A DNA stretch of 64,000 bases from Pseudomonas marvdashtae (GCF_014268655.2 NZ_JABWQX020000001.1:2510001-2574000); one strand, 5' to 3'. Positions 51,335 through 61,965 are shown, counted from the first letter of the stretch. The notes: a model not told the origin generated them from the sequence alone. Numbers and translations: made by a program.

Positions 51335-51805
51335 TCACCAAGTGGCCGAGGACCCCGGTAGATCGAGGGTACCGCGGTCGACGAAACGCATCGTGCCGAA
51401 CAATCCGCCAGCGAGTTTGCCCTTCAGTACGTAGGGCAAGTTGTCCAGGCTCTGGGTCTGGCTCAGGCCCAGCGTCTGACGCAGGACTGAAAAGGCCGAG
51501 ATGCTCACGGGCACGCTCAACAGGCCTTCCGAGAAGCGGGGTATCGAGCCGGCCTGGTCGCTGACCCCTGTCGCCAGCGTATGGCCGTTGACCTCCAGGT
51601 CCAGCGCCACGCCGTCATAGGCGATGGGGGTTTCGTTGGGGTTCTGCAGGCGCAGCTTTACGGCAAAGCGCATTTCCAAGCCCTGGCTGGGCAGCGGCTC
51701 GATCCCGACCACATTGATATTCAGCGGGTCACGGTGGGGGAAGAGCGCGCAGGCGCTGAGGCCGAGCAGCATCAGGATGAGGGAAAAGCCGAGGATTCTG
51801 CGCAT
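51335..51805 (-). CDS. LEA14-like lipoprotein
   Basis: A 156-residue protein. Signal peptide with lipobox LSAC (Cys19), followed by an LEA type-2 beta sandwich (NETPIAYDGVALDLEVNGHTLATGVSDQ). It is predicted to be an outer-membrane or periplasmic lipoprotein with a role in stress or envelope maintenance. The ATG at 51805 gives the full signal peptide; a longer reading starts inside unrelated sequence. Confidence 0.85.
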   Translation of the reverse strand: MRRILGFSLILMLLGLSACALFPHRDPLNINVVGIEPLPSQGLEMRFAVKLRLQNPNETPIAYDGVALDLEVNGHTLATGVSDQAGSIPRFSEGLLSVPVSISAFSVLRQTLGLSQTQSLDNLPYVLKGKLAGGLFGTMRFVDRGTLDLPGSSATW

Positions 51806-51966
51806 GAATATGCTCTCTCGTGTAAGAAACGTGTTGGCACCATAACTCAAGGCATATCCTTGGAAACTTGCAAATTTTGTGGCGAGGTCTTTGCTTTTTC
51901 TACTGACAGTTTCTGACACCAGCGTCTGCTAATCTGCTGCAACTTTCCCCTGCGGACCCTTTTATT

Positions 51967-52683
51967 GTGTCGCGAACCACTCGGCTGCTCACTTTGCTGC
52001 AAGTCTTGCGGGGCAAGCGATGCCCGGTTACTGCCGCGACATTGGCGGCCGAGCTGAAGGTGTCCGAACGCACGCTCTATCGCGATATCGCCGAACTCAC
52101 GGCCTTGGGCGCACCGATCCAGGGCGAGGCGGGCATCGGTTATGTGTTGCGCAGCGGCCTGTTCCTGCCACCCTTGATGTTCACCGCCGACGAAATCGAG
52201 GCCATCGTGCTGGGCTTGCGCTACGTCGACCAACGCGGCGACGAAGTGCTCGGCAAGGCCGCCGCCGATGCCTTGGCGAAAGTCGAGGCGGTGCTGGCTC
52301 CGGGCTTGCGCGACGCCTTGCACAACCCCACGGTGTTGCCCGGTCCGCCGGGCTATGGCTACCCGAGCAACACCGTGGAACTGAATGTCTACCGCCAGGC
52401 CATTCGCACTCAAGCCAAGCTGCATATTGATTACGCCGACGTCAACAAGACCCCGAGCCAACGGTTGATCTGGCCCCTGGCGCTGGGTTTTTTCAACGAG
52501 GCTCGGGTGGTGGTGGCCTGGTGTGAGTTGCGCGGTGCCTATCGGACCTTTCGCACTGACCGGATTGCCTGCGCCATTGCCCAGGGCGAGCGCTATCCCG
52601 GCAGGCGCAGCGACTTGTTGCGCGCCTGGCTTGCGCTGATGAACCTCGATGAAACCGGGCGCTTCACTCCTGACAAAAACTGA
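51967..52683 (+). CDS. WYL-domain transcription regulator (YafY-like)
   Basis: A 238-residue protein. N-terminal HTH: TRLLTLLQVLRGKRCPVTAATLAAELKVSERTLYRDIAELTALG. WYL region: LHIDYADVNKTPSQRLIWPLALGFFNEARVVVAWCELRGAYRTFRTDRI. GTG start. It is 51 bases upstream of a SnoaL-like gene, which it may control. Ligand unknown. Confidence 0.9.
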   Translation: MSRTTRLLTLLQVLRGKRCPVTAATLAAELKVSERTLYRDIAELTALGAPIQGEAGIGYVLRSGLFLPPLMFTADEIEAIVLGLRYVDQRGDEVLGKAAADALAKVEAVLAPGLRDALHNPTVLPGPPGYGYPSNTVELNVYRQAIRTQAKLHIDYADVNKTPSQRLIWPLALGFFNEARVVVAWCELRGAYRTFRTDRIACAIAQGERYPGRRSDLLRAWLALMNLDETGRFTPDKN

Positions 52684-52734
52684 CACAACGCTGTTTTAGC
52701 ATGGCTTCGGATCGATACAACAAGGAGCCATGAC

Positions 52735-53076
52735 ATGTCCCATTCCGTCTCTTCCCTAGCCCCGGCCATCGCCGGTTATCTTGCCGCCGCGAATGCCCGC
52801 GACAGCTCGGCGGCGACGCGTTTTTTCGCGGAGAATGCCAGCGTGTTCGATGAAGGCAACCATCAGGTCGGCACACGGGCCATCGCCCAATGGATGGAAG
52901 ACACCGCGCAACGTTTCCAGCCACGGGTCGAAGTCCTCAGCGTGCAGCAACGGACCGGGAAGGTGCTGGTGCAGAATCTGATCTCTGGCACCTTTCCCGG
53001 CAGCCCGCTGGAGCTGCGCTATACCTTCCGGCTCGATGAGCAGGGGAAAATCAGTCGGTTGGATATCTCTGTGTAG
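52735..53076 (+). CDS. SnoaL/NTF2-like protein
   Basis: A 113-residue protein: IAGYLAAANARDSSAATRFFAENASVFDEGN and VGTRAIAQWMED are typical of SnoaL/NTF2-like cone folds. It could be an enzyme or a small-molecule binder; no catalytic residue is assigned. AAGGAG precedes the ATG. Confidence 0.88.
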   Translation: MSHSVSSLAPAIAGYLAAANARDSSAATRFFAENASVFDEGNHQVGTRAIAQWMEDTAQRFQPRVEVLSVQQRTGKVLVQNLISGTFPGSPLELRYTFRLDEQGKISRLDISV

Positions 53077-53157
53077 CGAGCAGCGCTGTTTTTGGGGGAT
53101 ATTCCTGGATCCTGGCCATGGCATACTCCCCACCTTCGCTTTACGGACCTGGCCTGC

Positions 53158-54279
53158 ATGACTTTCAATTCCCCCTTGAGCGCTTGGCAGCATGCCATCG
53201 AACATCACGGTTTCGTCCAGGACGAAGCCCAGGAACTGGCGATCATGGCGCTGGAGCAATGTCACAAGGCGTTGCATGAAGGCGGCAAGTCGATCAAAGG
53301 TGTCTATCTGTGGGGGCCGGTCGGGCGGGGCAAGACGTGGCTCATGGATCGTTTCTACGAAAGCCTCAAGGTTCCGGCTCGCAGACAGCACTTCCATCAC
53401 TTCATGGCCTGGGTGCACCAACGCTCGTTCCAGCTCACCGGCACCCCGGACCCGCTGCAAGCCTTGGCCCGTGAATTGAGCCAGGAAGTTCGGGTACTGT
53501 GCTTTGACGAACTGTTCGTCACGGACATCGGCGATGCGATTATCCTTGGCCGTCTTTTCCAAGTGATGTTCGAGCTGGGCATGGTGGTGGTCAGCACGTC
53601 CAACCTGCCGCCGGACGAACTCTATGCCAGCGGGCACAATCGTGAGCGATTCCTGCCGACCATCACGGCCATCAAGCAGCACATGCAGGTGGTGCCGGTG
53701 AACGGCTGGCAAGATCACCGCCAGCACCCCGGCACCCTGCAGCAGCGCTATTGGGTGCGCGAGCCGGGCCAACCCGATCCGCTGGCCGATGTCTTCGGCC
53801 AGTTGAGCGCGGGGCAGACGTCCGGCAACCAAGCGATCGAGGTCGGTCATCGACAGGTCGTTCCAGTCCAGGCCAGCGACACGGTGCTCTGGAGCCGTTA
53901 CCCGGACCTTTGCGACCAACCGTTTTCAGCCGTGGATTTCATGGCCCTGTGTGACCGTTTCAGGGCCATCCTCCTCAGTGATGTGCCTGCCCTGAGCGCC
54001 GAGCAACGGGAAGGGCGTATTGCCCGCGGCACCGAAGACGGGGTCGAGCGGGTCGAGGCCGGTGATCGTGAACTGCCGCAGCTGTCGATTCACGACGATG
54101 GCGTCCGGCGTTTCATTGCCCTGGTCGATGAGTGTTACGACCGCAAGGTGCCGTTGTATCTGTCGGCACAGGTGCCGATGGACCAGTTGTACACCGAGGG
54201 CTATCTGCAATTTCCGTTTCGCCGTACTCTCAGTCGCCTCCAGGAAATGCAATTGCAGCGTTTCGGCCAGCCCGCCTGA
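53158..54279 (+). CDS. ZapE/AFG1-like ATPase
   Basis: A 373-residue AFG1/ZapE-type P-loop ATPase: LWGPVGRGKTWLMDRFYES (Walker A) and VLCFDELFVTDIGDAIILGRLF (Walker B). C-terminal LSAQVPMDQLYTEG and FPFRRTLSRLQEMQL are typical. ZapE in E. coli is a Z-ring-associated division factor; a second copy in Pseudomonas may have a different role. Confidence 0.93.
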   Translation: MTFNSPLSAWQHAIEHHGFVQDEAQELAIMALEQCHKALHEGGKSIKGVYLWGPVGRGKTWLMDRFYESLKVPARRQHFHHFMAWVHQRSFQLTGTPDPLQALARELSQEVRVLCFDELFVTDIGDAIILGRLFQVMFELGMVVVSTSNLPPDELYASGHNRERFLPTITAIKQHMQVVPVNGWQDHRQHPGTLQQRYWVREPGQPDPLADVFGQLSAGQTSGNQAIEVGHRQVVPVQASDTVLWSRYPDLCDQPFSAVDFMALCDRFRAILLSDVPALSAEQREGRIARGTEDGVERVEAGDRELPQLSIHDDGVRRFIALVDECYDRKVPLYLSAQVPMDQLYTEGYLQFPFRRTLSRLQEMQLQRFGQPA

Positions 54280-54332
54280 ATTCAACCCTGCCGACGGCAA
54301 GCCGCCGGCCTTATCGAACGAGATCCAAGATC

Positions 54333-54827
54333 ATGGAAGAAGCCAACGACATCCTTGTACTGCAAGCCAGCTACACCAACCCGATCCACGCGGAAGCGAT
54401 CTGCCATGTGCTCAATGGTTATGCCGAGGATCCGATGGGGGGCGGCCATTCGCTGCCGGCCGAGGTGCTGTCGCATCTGCCTGAAGAATTGGCCAAGCGG
54501 CCGCACGCCTTCAGCGTGCTGGCGTTCGTCAACGGCGAACCGGCGGGGTTGGTCAACTGCTTCGAAGGGTTCTCGACCTTTGCCTGCCGTCCCTTGGTGA
54601 ACGTCCATGACGTTGCCGTGATGCCAGCGTTTCGCGGGCTGGGGTTGAGCCAGAAGATGTTGCAGAAAGTCGAAGACATTGCCCGCCAGCGCGGGTGCTG
54701 CAAGATCACCCTGGAAGTACTGGAAGGCAACGCCGTGGCCCAGGCCAGTTACGCCAAGTTCGGCTTCGCCGCGGGCATGTTCGACCCCGCCCACGGCCGC
54801 ATGCTGTTCTGGATAAAGCCTCTATAG
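54333..54827 (+). CDS. GNAT-family acetyltransferase
   Basis: A 164-residue protein. VNVHDVAVMPAFRGLGLSQKMLQKVEDIARQRGCCKITLEVLEGN is a clear GNAT acetyl-CoA binding region; the last part, NAVAQASYAKFGFAAG, is motif B. Substrate unknown. It follows the ZapE-like gene by 53 bases in the same direction. Confidence 0.88.
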   Translation: MEEANDILVLQASYTNPIHAEAICHVLNGYAEDPMGGGHSLPAEVLSHLPEELAKRPHAFSVLAFVNGEPAGLVNCFEGFSTFACRPLVNVHDVAVMPAFRGLGLSQKMLQKVEDIARQRGCCKITLEVLEGNAVAQASYAKFGFAAGMFDPAHGRMLFWIKPL

Positions 54828-54846
54828 CGGACGAACGAGCCTACGC

Positions 54847-56586
54847 TCATTTCTGTACAACCTGGCCCGCCGGCCCCTTGGGCTGCATCAGGCTGAAATC
54901 GATCAGCGCCTTGTGCTGGCTCTGGTAAGGGTTGCCGATCAGCAACGGCCGGGGCTTGAAGGCATCGCTGACCAGGCTTTTGCTGCGGTCGAGCTCATCA
55001 AAGTTCAAGCCTGCCATGTCCGCCCAGGTGTGAATCAGGTGCGAGCTGCTGTAGGGGCGTGACAGATCGCCCGCGAAATTCCAGTCATGGGTTTCGCGCC
55101 ACTTGGGCGAGGCCCAGGCCATGAACGGGATGGTGTACATCGGCGCCGTCGGCTTGCCTTCGTTGCGCCCCAGTGTGCCGTGCCCTGGCGAGTCGAAAAC
55201 GTCCTCGCCGTGATCCGACAGGTACAGCAGGAAGCCGTTGGGGTCGGTCTTGGCGTAGTCCTTGATCAGGCTGGACACCACGAAGTCGTTGTACAGCACG
55301 GCGTTGTCATAGCTGTTGTAGGTCGGGACCTGATCGTCGCGCACCCCGGCGGGTACGCCCTGGCGGTCGGTGAATTTGTTGAACGTCGGCGGATAGCGGT
55401 ACTGATAGCTCATGTGGGTGCCGAGCAGGTGCACCACGATCAGCTTGCGCGGCGCGGTGTCGGCCAGGGCCTTGCTGAACGGCTCGATCACGTCGCCATC
55501 GTATTGCGCGGCGTTCTGGTTGCGATTGTTGTTCAGGTAGACCTGCTCATCGGCTTGTTGAGAAAACGTCGTGAGCATGGTGTTGCGCTTGGTCATGGTC
55601 TGCTGGTTGGTGATCCAGAAGGTCTTGTAGCCAGCCTGTTTCATCATGCTCACCAGCGACGGCGTGCTCAGGTAGAGGTCCGGATTTTCCTCGTCGGCGA
55701 AGGTCAGCACCTGCTGCAGCGCTTCAATGGTGTAGGGGCGCGGGGTGATGACGTTGTCGAAGACCGATAACTGGTCCTTGAGCTTGTCCAGCTCCGGCGT
55801 GGTTTCTCTCGGATAACCGTACACGCTCATGCGCTGGCGGTTGGTGGACTCGCCGATGACCAGCACCAAGGTTGCGGGCTGGTCGGCCATGGTGTCCTTG
55901 AGGTTGCGCAACGGGGCGATCTTGCTGGTGCTGTGAAGCATGCCTTGCATGTTTTCCAGCTGTTCACCGTAACGACGATACGCCACCAGCATTTGCCATG
56001 GCACGGCCGGCTCGATGCGGTCCTCGAATTTCTCCAGGCCGCCGGCGAGCGTGCCGGTGCGCAGGGTCTGCTTGACCAGGGGATAACCGACCACGGCGAC
56101 CAGGATCAGGGCGGCGGCGACCATCGCCTGGCCCCGGGGCAGGTACACCGGGCGCAGGCGCGTCCAGAGGAAATAGCCAACCAGGGTATGTGCCAGGAAC
56201 GCCGGCACCATCCACCAGGCAAAATACTGGGTCATGTATTCGCCCGCTTCGGACACGTTCGACTCGAACATGATGAAGATGACGCTTTGGGAAAATTCCT
56301 GCTGGTAAATGAAGAAATAGCCCAGGCTGGCCATGGAGCAGGCCCACAGCACGACACCAATCACTGCGGCAAGCAGGCGGGTGCGGGCGGGGAACAGCAG
56401 CAAGGGTGCCAGCCACACCGCACTCATGACGAAGGCTTGGCGAAACCCGGTGAAGCCGGAGGTGTCGCTTAACAGGATAAGCAGTTGGGTGATGCCGGAA
56501 AAATACCAGAAGAACAAAAACAGCCAGCCGAACCCGGCCCAGTCGAAACCTTTCGCAGTCGTTTTGCTGCGTTTGAACACACTCAT
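54847..56586 (-). CDS. cptA: Phosphoethanolamine transferase (CptA-like)
   Basis: A 579-residue inner-membrane protein: N-terminal membrane helices (about 20-180), then a periplasmic sulfatase-like domain with VLVIGESTNRQRMSVYGYPRETTP (nucleophile loop), VHLLGTHMSYQYRYPP and LYLSDHGEDVFD (metal ligands). It transfers phosphoethanolamine to lipopolysaccharide (core heptose in CptA, lipid A in EptA), which affects antimicrobial peptide resistance. The ATG at 56586 has GGAG six bases upstream. Confidence 0.9.
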   Translation of the reverse strand: MSVFKRSKTTAKGFDWAGFGWLFLFFWYFSGITQLLILLSDTSGFTGFRQAFVMSAVWLAPLLLFPARTRLLAAVIGVVLWACSMASLGYFFIYQQEFSQSVIFIMFESNVSEAGEYMTQYFAWWMVPAFLAHTLVGYFLWTRLRPVYLPRGQAMVAAALILVAVVGYPLVKQTLRTGTLAGGLEKFEDRIEPAVPWQMLVAYRRYGEQLENMQGMLHSTSKIAPLRNLKDTMADQPATLVLVIGESTNRQRMSVYGYPRETTPELDKLKDQLSVFDNVITPRPYTIEALQQVLTFADEENPDLYLSTPSLVSMMKQAGYKTFWITNQQTMTKRNTMLTTFSQQADEQVYLNNNRNQNAAQYDGDVIEPFSKALADTAPRKLIVVHLLGTHMSYQYRYPPTFNKFTDRQGVPAGVRDDQVPTYNSYDNAVLYNDFVVSSLIKDYAKTDPNGFLLYLSDHGEDVFDSPGHGTLGRNEGKPTAPMYTIPFMAWASPKWRETHDWNFAGDLSRPYSSSHLIHTWADMAGLNFDELDRSKSLVSDAFKPRPLLIGNPYQSQHKALIDFSLMQPKGPAGQVVQK

Positions 56587-56589
56587 CAA

Positions 56590-56801
56590 GCGCTCCAGCC
56601 TTCACCGACGAAGCTGCTGGCACCGGATTGATGCTCACAGGCAAGCGTCGTAACTATTTGTAAGGGCGGGAGTATTGCGGGGAGGGTGTGAAAACTTTGT
56701 GAGTTTTCCGGTTACAAAAAATCTTCAGGCCGAACGCCGTCGTGGCAGTGACACCGGCTTGCCCGGCGTCACTTCAAGTACCAAAACTCTCTGGCGTTGG
56801 A
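56590..56801. other. Intergenic region upstream of CptA-like gene
   Basis: A gap of about 210 bases holding the promoter of the leftward CptA-like gene. The small gene at 56802 is transcribed towards it. No element beyond unstructured sequence was identified. Confidence 0.4.
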
Positions 56802-56975
56802 TCAGCGAGCCAACGCCTGGCCCTGGTAGGAGAGTTGTGCGTGTTGCAACTGCATGCGCAGCTGCGCCACTTCATCGAGCAGCAGATCACGCTCTTCTTT
56901 CAGCAGGCGTAATTCGTCGCGACGAATGGTCACGTAAAGGGTCTGAGGAGGACGTGCGGTAACGACAGGGCCCAT
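56802..56975 (-). CDS. Small coiled-coil protein, conserved in Pseudomonas
   Basis: A 57-residue protein, MGPVVTARPPQTLYVTIRRD followed by RLLKEERDLLLDEVAQLRMQLQHAQ, a clear coiled coil. GAGGTGA lies just before the ATG. Small size but strong coding pattern. Function unknown. Confidence 0.65.
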   Translation of the reverse strand: MGPVVTARPPQTLYVTIRRDELRLLKEERDLLLDEVAQLRMQLQHAQLSYQGQALAR

Positions 56976-57248
56976 TGCTCACCTCGCAAATGGCTACATC
57001 AACTAGAGAGATGTCGTCAGTTTCTTGGCGACAATTCTTTATCGGCACCAATTCTGAATACTTTTGCCCGTTGATGGAACTTTTTTATTTTTCATGGTCG
57101 GCGTGTCTTCCGCCGGTTTTTGAACGTTATCCTTTGTGATCGGGCGATTTAACCCGGAAACTATGCGGCAATGCTCTGGACTAACCTCCACTAGTCGATT
57201 GCGTTTCATCTTTGACACACCTTTATTTGTAGTAGGGAGCATCAGCAC

Positions 57249-58229
57249 ATGCAACTCGGGATCATTGGACTGGGCCGCATGGGCGGCAATATTGCGCGGC
57301 GCCTGATGCTCAATGGGCACACCACCGTCGTGTATGACCGCAATGCCGCTTTTGTCGAAAACCTGAGCCAGGAAGGCGCAACGGGCGTCGCGGATTTGCC
57401 GGCGCTGGTCGCCGGCCTGGAAAAACCGCGAGCGGTCTGGGTCATGCTGCCCGCCGGCGCACCCACCGAAGACACCATCACCGCGCTGAGCGAGTTGCTG
57501 GAACCGGGCGACGTCATCATCGATGGCGGCAACACGTACTACAAGGACGACATCCGTCGCGCCCAGGCGCTCTCGGAACAAGGCTTGGGCTACATCGACG
57601 TCGGCACCTCCGGCGGCGTCTGGGGCCTTGAGCGCGGCTATTGCATGATGATCGGCGGTGACGCCGAAGTCGTGAAGCGCCTGGACCCGTTGTTCGCCAG
57701 CCTGGCGCCGGGCATGGGCGATATCCCACGCACCCGCGACCGCAAGTCCGACGACGACCGCGCCGAACGTGGCTACATCCATGCGGGCCCGGCCGGTTCC
57801 GGTCATTTCGTCAAGATGATCCACAACGGCATCGAATACGGAATGATGCAGGCCTTTGCCGAAGGCTTCGATATCCTCAAGACCAAATCCAGCGAGAGCC
57901 TGCCGCCAGAGCAGCGTTTCGACCTGAACCTGGCCGATATCGCCGAAGTCTGGCGCCGTGGCAGCGTGGTGTCGTCCTGGCTGCTGGACCTGACCGCCGA
58001 CGCGTTGGCCAGTGATCCGAAGCTGGACGGGTTTTCCGGTGAAGTCGCCGACAGCGGTGAAGGGCGTTGGACCATCGAAGCCGCCATCGAGCAAGCGGTG
58101 CCGGTGCCGGTACTGTCCAGTTCGCTGTTCGCGCGTTTCCGCTCCCGCCAGCAAGCCACCTATGGTGACAAGATGCTCTCAGCCATGCGTTTCGGCTTCG
58201 GCGGCCATGTGGAGACGCCGAAAAAATGA
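57249..58229 (+). CDS. gnd: 6-phosphogluconate dehydrogenase, decarboxylating
   Basis: A 326-residue short-form enzyme: [30 protein letters not shown] (Rossmann), [39 protein letters not shown] and the lysine-containing [23 protein letters not shown]. Converts 6-phosphogluconate to ribulose 5-phosphate. This short form is the NAD-preferring type typical of Pseudomonas. Its stop overlaps the zwf start (ATGA). Confidence 0.95.
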   Translation: MQLGIIGLGRMGGNIARRLMLNGHTTVVYDRNAAFVENLSQEGATGVADLPALVAGLEKPRAVWVMLPAGAPTEDTITALSELLEPGDVIIDGGNTYYKDDIRRAQALSEQGLGYIDVGTSGGVWGLERGYCMMIGGDAEVVKRLDPLFASLAPGMGDIPRTRDRKSDDDRAERGYIHAGPAGSGHFVKMIHNGIEYGMMQAFAEGFDILKTKSSESLPPEQRFDLNLADIAEVWRRGSVVSSWLLDLTADALASDPKLDGFSGEVADSGEGRWTIEAAIEQAVPVPVLSSSLFARFRSRQQATYGDKMLSAMRFGFGGHVETPKK

Positions 58230-59746
58230 CCTCGATCGGCAGGAAATCCAAGGCAGAACCCGCGCCACCGACCACGCTGTTCCTGTTCGGTGCCCATGGT
58301 GACTTGGTCAAGCGCCTGCTGATGCCGGCGCTTTACCACCTCAGTCGTGACGGGCTGTTGGGTGATGGCCTGCAGATCGTCGGTGTCGACCACAACGCTA
58401 TCAGCGATGTGGACTTTGCAAAAAAACTCGAGGATTTCATCCGTAACGAAGCGGCGAGCAAGGGCGGCGATGCCGACCGCGCACTCGATCCGGCGCTGTG
58501 GTCCAAGCTGGCCCGGGGCATCAGTTATGTCCAGGGTGATTTTCTCGATGACAGCACCTACCAAGCGCTGGCGGCGAAAATCGCCGCCAGCGGCACCGGC
58601 AATGCGGTCTTCTACCTGGCGACCGCGCCACGTTTTTTCAGTGAAGTGGTTCGTCGCCTCGGCGCGGCCGGGCTGCTTCAGGAGCAGGATGAGGCGTTCC
58701 GGCGTGTGGTGATCGAGAAGCCGTTCGGCTCCGACCTGCAAACCGCCGAGGCGCTCAATGCCTGCCTGCTCAAGGTCATGAGCGAGAAACAGATCTATCG
58801 GATCGACCATTACCTGGGCAAGGAGACGGTACAGAACATTCTCGTCAGCCGCTTCTCCAACAGCCTGTTCGAGGCGTTCTGGAACAACCACTACATCGAC
58901 CACGTACAGATTACCGCTGCCGAAACGGTCGGCGTGGAGACCCGGGGCAGTTTCTACGAGCACACCGGCGCGCTGCGGGACATGGTCCCTAACCATTTGT
59001 TCCAGTTGCTGGCGATGGTGGCGATGGAGCCGCCGGCCGCGTTCGGCGCCGATGCCGTGCGTGGCGAGAAGGCCAAGGTGGTGGGGGCGATCCGGCCCTG
59101 GTCGGTGGAGCAGGCCCGGGCCAACTCGGTGCGTGGCCAGTACACCGCAGGCCAGGTAAATGGCCAGTCTGTCAGTGGTTACCGGGAGGAAACCAACGTA
59201 GCGCCCGATAGCAACACCGAAACCTACGTCGCCCTTAAGGTCATGATCGATAACTGGCGCTGGGTAGGCGTGCCGTTCTACCTGCGCACCGGCAAGCGCA
59301 TGAGCGTGCGCGACACCGAAATCGTCATCTGCTTCAAACCGGCGCCTTATGCGCAGTTTCGCGACACCGAAGTCGACGAATTGCAACCCACGTACTTGAG
59401 AATCCAGATTCAGCCCAACGAAGGCATGTGGTTCGACCTGCTGGCCAAACGGCCAGGGCCGGCACTCGACATGGCCAATATCGAGTTGGGCTTTGCCTAT
59501 AAGGACTTCTTTGAAATGCAGCCGTCAACGGGTTACGAGACCTTGATCTACGATTGCCTGACGGGCGACCAGACGCTGTTCCAGCGTGCCGACAATATTG
59601 AGAACGGCTGGCGTGCGGTGCAGCCGTTCCTCGATGCCTGGCGTGAGGACGCCGCTGTCCAGCCGTACCAGGCCGGGGAAGACGGTCCGACCGCCGCCCA
59701 CGATCTGCTGACTCGCGACGGTCGCGTCTGGCATGGCCTCGGATGA
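58226..59746 (+). CDS. zwf: Glucose-6-phosphate 1-dehydrogenase
   Basis: A 506-residue enzyme: [21 protein letters not shown] (NADP-binding GxxGDLxKR) and [13 protein letters not shown] (active-site motif). Converts glucose 6-phosphate to 6-phosphogluconolactone. It is translationally coupled with gnd and the HAD gene, which suggests one oxidative pentose-phosphate operon. A second zwf is likely elsewhere in the genome. Confidence 0.96.
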   Translation: MTSIGRKSKAEPAPPTTLFLFGAHGDLVKRLLMPALYHLSRDGLLGDGLQIVGVDHNAISDVDFAKKLEDFIRNEAASKGGDADRALDPALWSKLARGISYVQGDFLDDSTYQALAAKIAASGTGNAVFYLATAPRFFSEVVRRLGAAGLLQEQDEAFRRVVIEKPFGSDLQTAEALNACLLKVMSEKQIYRIDHYLGKETVQNILVSRFSNSLFEAFWNNHYIDHVQITAAETVGVETRGSFYEHTGALRDMVPNHLFQLLAMVAMEPPAAFGADAVRGEKAKVVGAIRPWSVEQARANSVRGQYTAGQVNGQSVSGYREETNVAPDSNTETYVALKVMIDNWRWVGVPFYLRTGKRMSVRDTEIVICFKPAPYAQFRDTEVDELQPTYLRIQIQPNEGMWFDLLAKRPGPALDMANIELGFAYKDFFEMQPSTGYETLIYDCLTGDQTLFQRADNIENGWRAVQPFLDAWREDAAVQPYQAGEDGPTAAHDLLTRDGRVWHGLG

Positions 59747-60564
59747 GTGGCCAGCCGAAACACCCCATCCGTTTTTTGCTCAGCGACATGGACGGCACGC
59801 TGCTGCTGCCCGACCACAGCCTGAACCAGCGCACCGTCGAAGCGGTCCGCTCATTACGCGAGGCTGGTGTGCTGTTCAGCCTGGCCACCGGGCGTCCGCC
59901 CCGGGCCATGTTGCAGCAGATCGAAACCCTGGGCGTCGATTTGCCGACCGCAGCCTTCAACGGCGGCACGCTGGTGCATCCGGACGGCAGTTTTCTCGCC
60001 GTGCACTATCTGCCACCCGAGGCGGCACTGAGCACGCTGGCCCTGTACGCCGATCAGCCGGGTATCGAGGTATGGGTATTTGCCGACGGCGATTGGTTGG
60101 TACGCGATGCCAACGGCCCCATGGTGCCAGTGGAAACGCGTGGGCTAGGTTATCCGCCCGTGGAAGTGCAGAGCTTCGAGCCTTACCTGGAGCGCATCGA
60201 CAAGATCGTCGCGACCAGCGCCAACACCGATCTGCTGGTGGAACTCGAGGCGCGGCTGCATCCGCTGCTCAAGGGCCAGGCCCAAGTGTCCCGTTCACAA
60301 CCGATCTATCTCGACGTGACAGCCATGAAGGCCAACAAAGGGCAAGCCTTGTCGACCCTGGCTGACTTCCTGGGCGTGCCGCTGGAACAGACGGCTGCGA
60401 TGGGGGACGGCGGCAACGACCCGGCGATGTTCCACCGGGCGGGCTTCTCGATTGCGATGGGTCAGGCGGAGGAGGCGATCAAGCGCCAGGCTGACGTGAT
60501 TACCGCAGCCAACACCGAGGATGGCGCGGCATTGGCGATCGAACGGTACATCCTGCCCAAATAA
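59743..60564 (+). CDS. HAD-superfamily Cof-type phosphatase
   Basis: A 273-residue protein: FLLSDMDGTLLLPDHSL (D15 and D17), SLATGRPPRAM, TAMKANKGQALSTLADFLGV and AAMGDGGNDPAMFHRAGFSIAMG, the complete Cof-type HAD motif set. Likely sugar-phosphate phosphatase. It is coupled to zwf (overlap ATGA), so its substrate may be a pentose-phosphate intermediate. Confidence 0.9.
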   Translation: MSGQPKHPIRFLLSDMDGTLLLPDHSLNQRTVEAVRSLREAGVLFSLATGRPPRAMLQQIETLGVDLPTAAFNGGTLVHPDGSFLAVHYLPPEAALSTLALYADQPGIEVWVFADGDWLVRDANGPMVPVETRGLGYPPVEVQSFEPYLERIDKIVATSANTDLLVELEARLHPLLKGQAQVSRSQPIYLDVTAMKANKGQALSTLADFLGVPLEQTAAMGDGGNDPAMFHRAGFSIAMGQAEEAIKRQADVITAANTEDGAALAIERYILPK

Positions 60565-60741
60565 CGTCACAGGTCTCCATGGGAGGAGCGTGCAGGCTCG
60601 TTCCACCCATGGGACGTCATTCCAGCCGCCACGCCCGTTTTTACCTGCCCTGATTTTGTTTCCATGAAGTTGTAAGACAACTGCCCGGCACGCCTGAGTA
60701 TTGGGTAGAATCCGGTGCTGATCGGACAACAGGAGGAAATA

Positions 60742-61923
60742 ATGGGGAACAGCTCAACTCAGGGCGGTGATTCGCGCGCGGCCACGCCACTCGAACGCTT
60801 CATGCAATCGGAATCCTCAGGCGGCATCGTGCTCATGCTTTCGGCGCTCGCCGCGCTGATCGTGGCTAACAGCCCGCTGTTCGCAAGTTATACCAAAGCA
60901 CTGCATGCTTCTTTTCTGGGCATGTCCGTCGAGCATTGGGTCAATGATGCGTTGATGGCAGTGTTCTTTCTTCTGGTAGGCCTCGAAATCAAGCGCGAGA
61001 TGCAGGTTGGGGAGCTGGCCAAATGGAGCCAGAGAGCGCTGCCGGGTTTCGCAGCGCTGGGGGGCATGATTGTGCCTGCCCTTATCTACGCCTGGGTCAA
61101 CAGGAGTTCTGCTGAAACGTTGGCGGGTTGGGCCATCCCGGCCGCCACCGACATCGCGTTTGCGCTAGGCGTGCTCTCGCTGTTGGGCAACCGAGTGCCA
61201 ATGTCCCTGAAGGTCTTTCTCTCCGCCCTCGCCATTCTGGATGACCTGGGCGCGGTCGCCATCATCGCCGTCTTCTATAGCGCCGGCCTGGATGTGACCA
61301 TGCTTGCGGCATCCGCCGCGGTGATCGCCGTGCTGCTGATCATGAACAAGGCCGGGGTCATCCGGCTGTTGCCCTATCTGGTGCTAGGGGCGGTGCTGTG
61401 GGTGCTGGTGCTCAAATCTGGCGTACACGCCACGCTGGCGGGTGTCGCACTTGCCTTTTGCATCCCGCTGAACAAAGACGCCGATGAAGCGAAGTCTCCG
61501 TCGCTCAGGCTTGAGCGGCGGTTATCGCCGTGGGTTGCTTTCGTCGTGATGCCCATTTTTGGCTTTGCCAATGCGGGCGTTTCTCTGGCCGGCGTGTCTT
61601 TGAGCAGCCTGCTTGATCCCGTGCCATTGGGCGTCGCTGCAGGACTGTTGCTGGGTAAGCAGATAGGTGTCTTCACCTTCGCGCTGGTGGCGATCAAGAG
61701 CGGGCTGGCGCAAATGCCGACCCACAGTTCGTGGCGGCAGGTATATGGGGTGGCGTTGTTGTGCGGGATCGGGTTCACGATGAGCTTGTTTATAGGAAAC
61801 CTGGCGTTCCCAGGCTCCCAGCTGCTCATTGATGAGGTCAAGGTTGGCGTATTGGCCGGTTCTACCCTGGCTGCACTCGCAGGCATCCTGGTGCTGCGTT
61901 TCTTCGCCTCTTCGAAGGCATGA
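60742..61923 (+). CDS. nhaA: Na+/H+ antiporter NhaA
   Basis: A 393-residue membrane protein, about 12 helices. [17 protein letters not shown] (includes the two aspartate ion-binding motif, here TDIAFALG and [15 protein letters not shown]) and [13 protein letters not shown] are NhaA-specific. AGGAGGAAATAATG is an ideal ribosome site at 60742. It exports Na+ in exchange for H+ for pH and salt homeostasis. Length is normal. Confidence 0.95.
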   Translation: MGNSSTQGGDSRAATPLERFMQSESSGGIVLMLSALAALIVANSPLFASYTKALHASFLGMSVEHWVNDALMAVFFLLVGLEIKREMQVGELAKWSQRALPGFAALGGMIVPALIYAWVNRSSAETLAGWAIPAATDIAFALGVLSLLGNRVPMSLKVFLSALAILDDLGAVAIIAVFYSAGLDVTMLAASAAVIAVLLIMNKAGVIRLLPYLVLGAVLWVLVLKSGVHATLAGVALAFCIPLNKDADEAKSPSLRLERRLSPWVAFVVMPIFGFANAGVSLAGVSLSSLLDPVPLGVAAGLLLGKQIGVFTFALVAIKSGLAQMPTHSSWRQVYGVALLCGIGFTMSLFIGNLAFPGSQLLIDEVKVGVLAGSTLAALAGILVLRFFASSKA

Positions 61924-61928
61924 GTAAT

Positions 61929-61946
61929 GCCCGCCTGATGGCGGGC
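61929..61946 (+). terminator. nhaA terminator-like hairpin
   Basis: GCCCGCC-TGAT-GGCGGGC, seven-bp GC stem just after the nhaA stop. T tract weak; also close to the convergent delta-60 gene. Confidence 0.55.
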
Positions 61947-61965
61947 CGGAAATTGGAGGCGGTGC

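Noticed and set aside
52756..53919. Long antisense reading frame opposite the ZapE-like and SnoaL-like genes
   Set aside because: High-GC shadow of clear coding sequence; no domain pattern and no ribosome site.
57039..58154. 371-codon antisense frame opposite gnd
   Set aside because: Same reason; gnd is unambiguous.
58160..59386. 408-codon antisense frame opposite zwf
   Set aside because: zwf has clear conserved motifs on the plus strand; the antisense frame is a codon-bias artefact.
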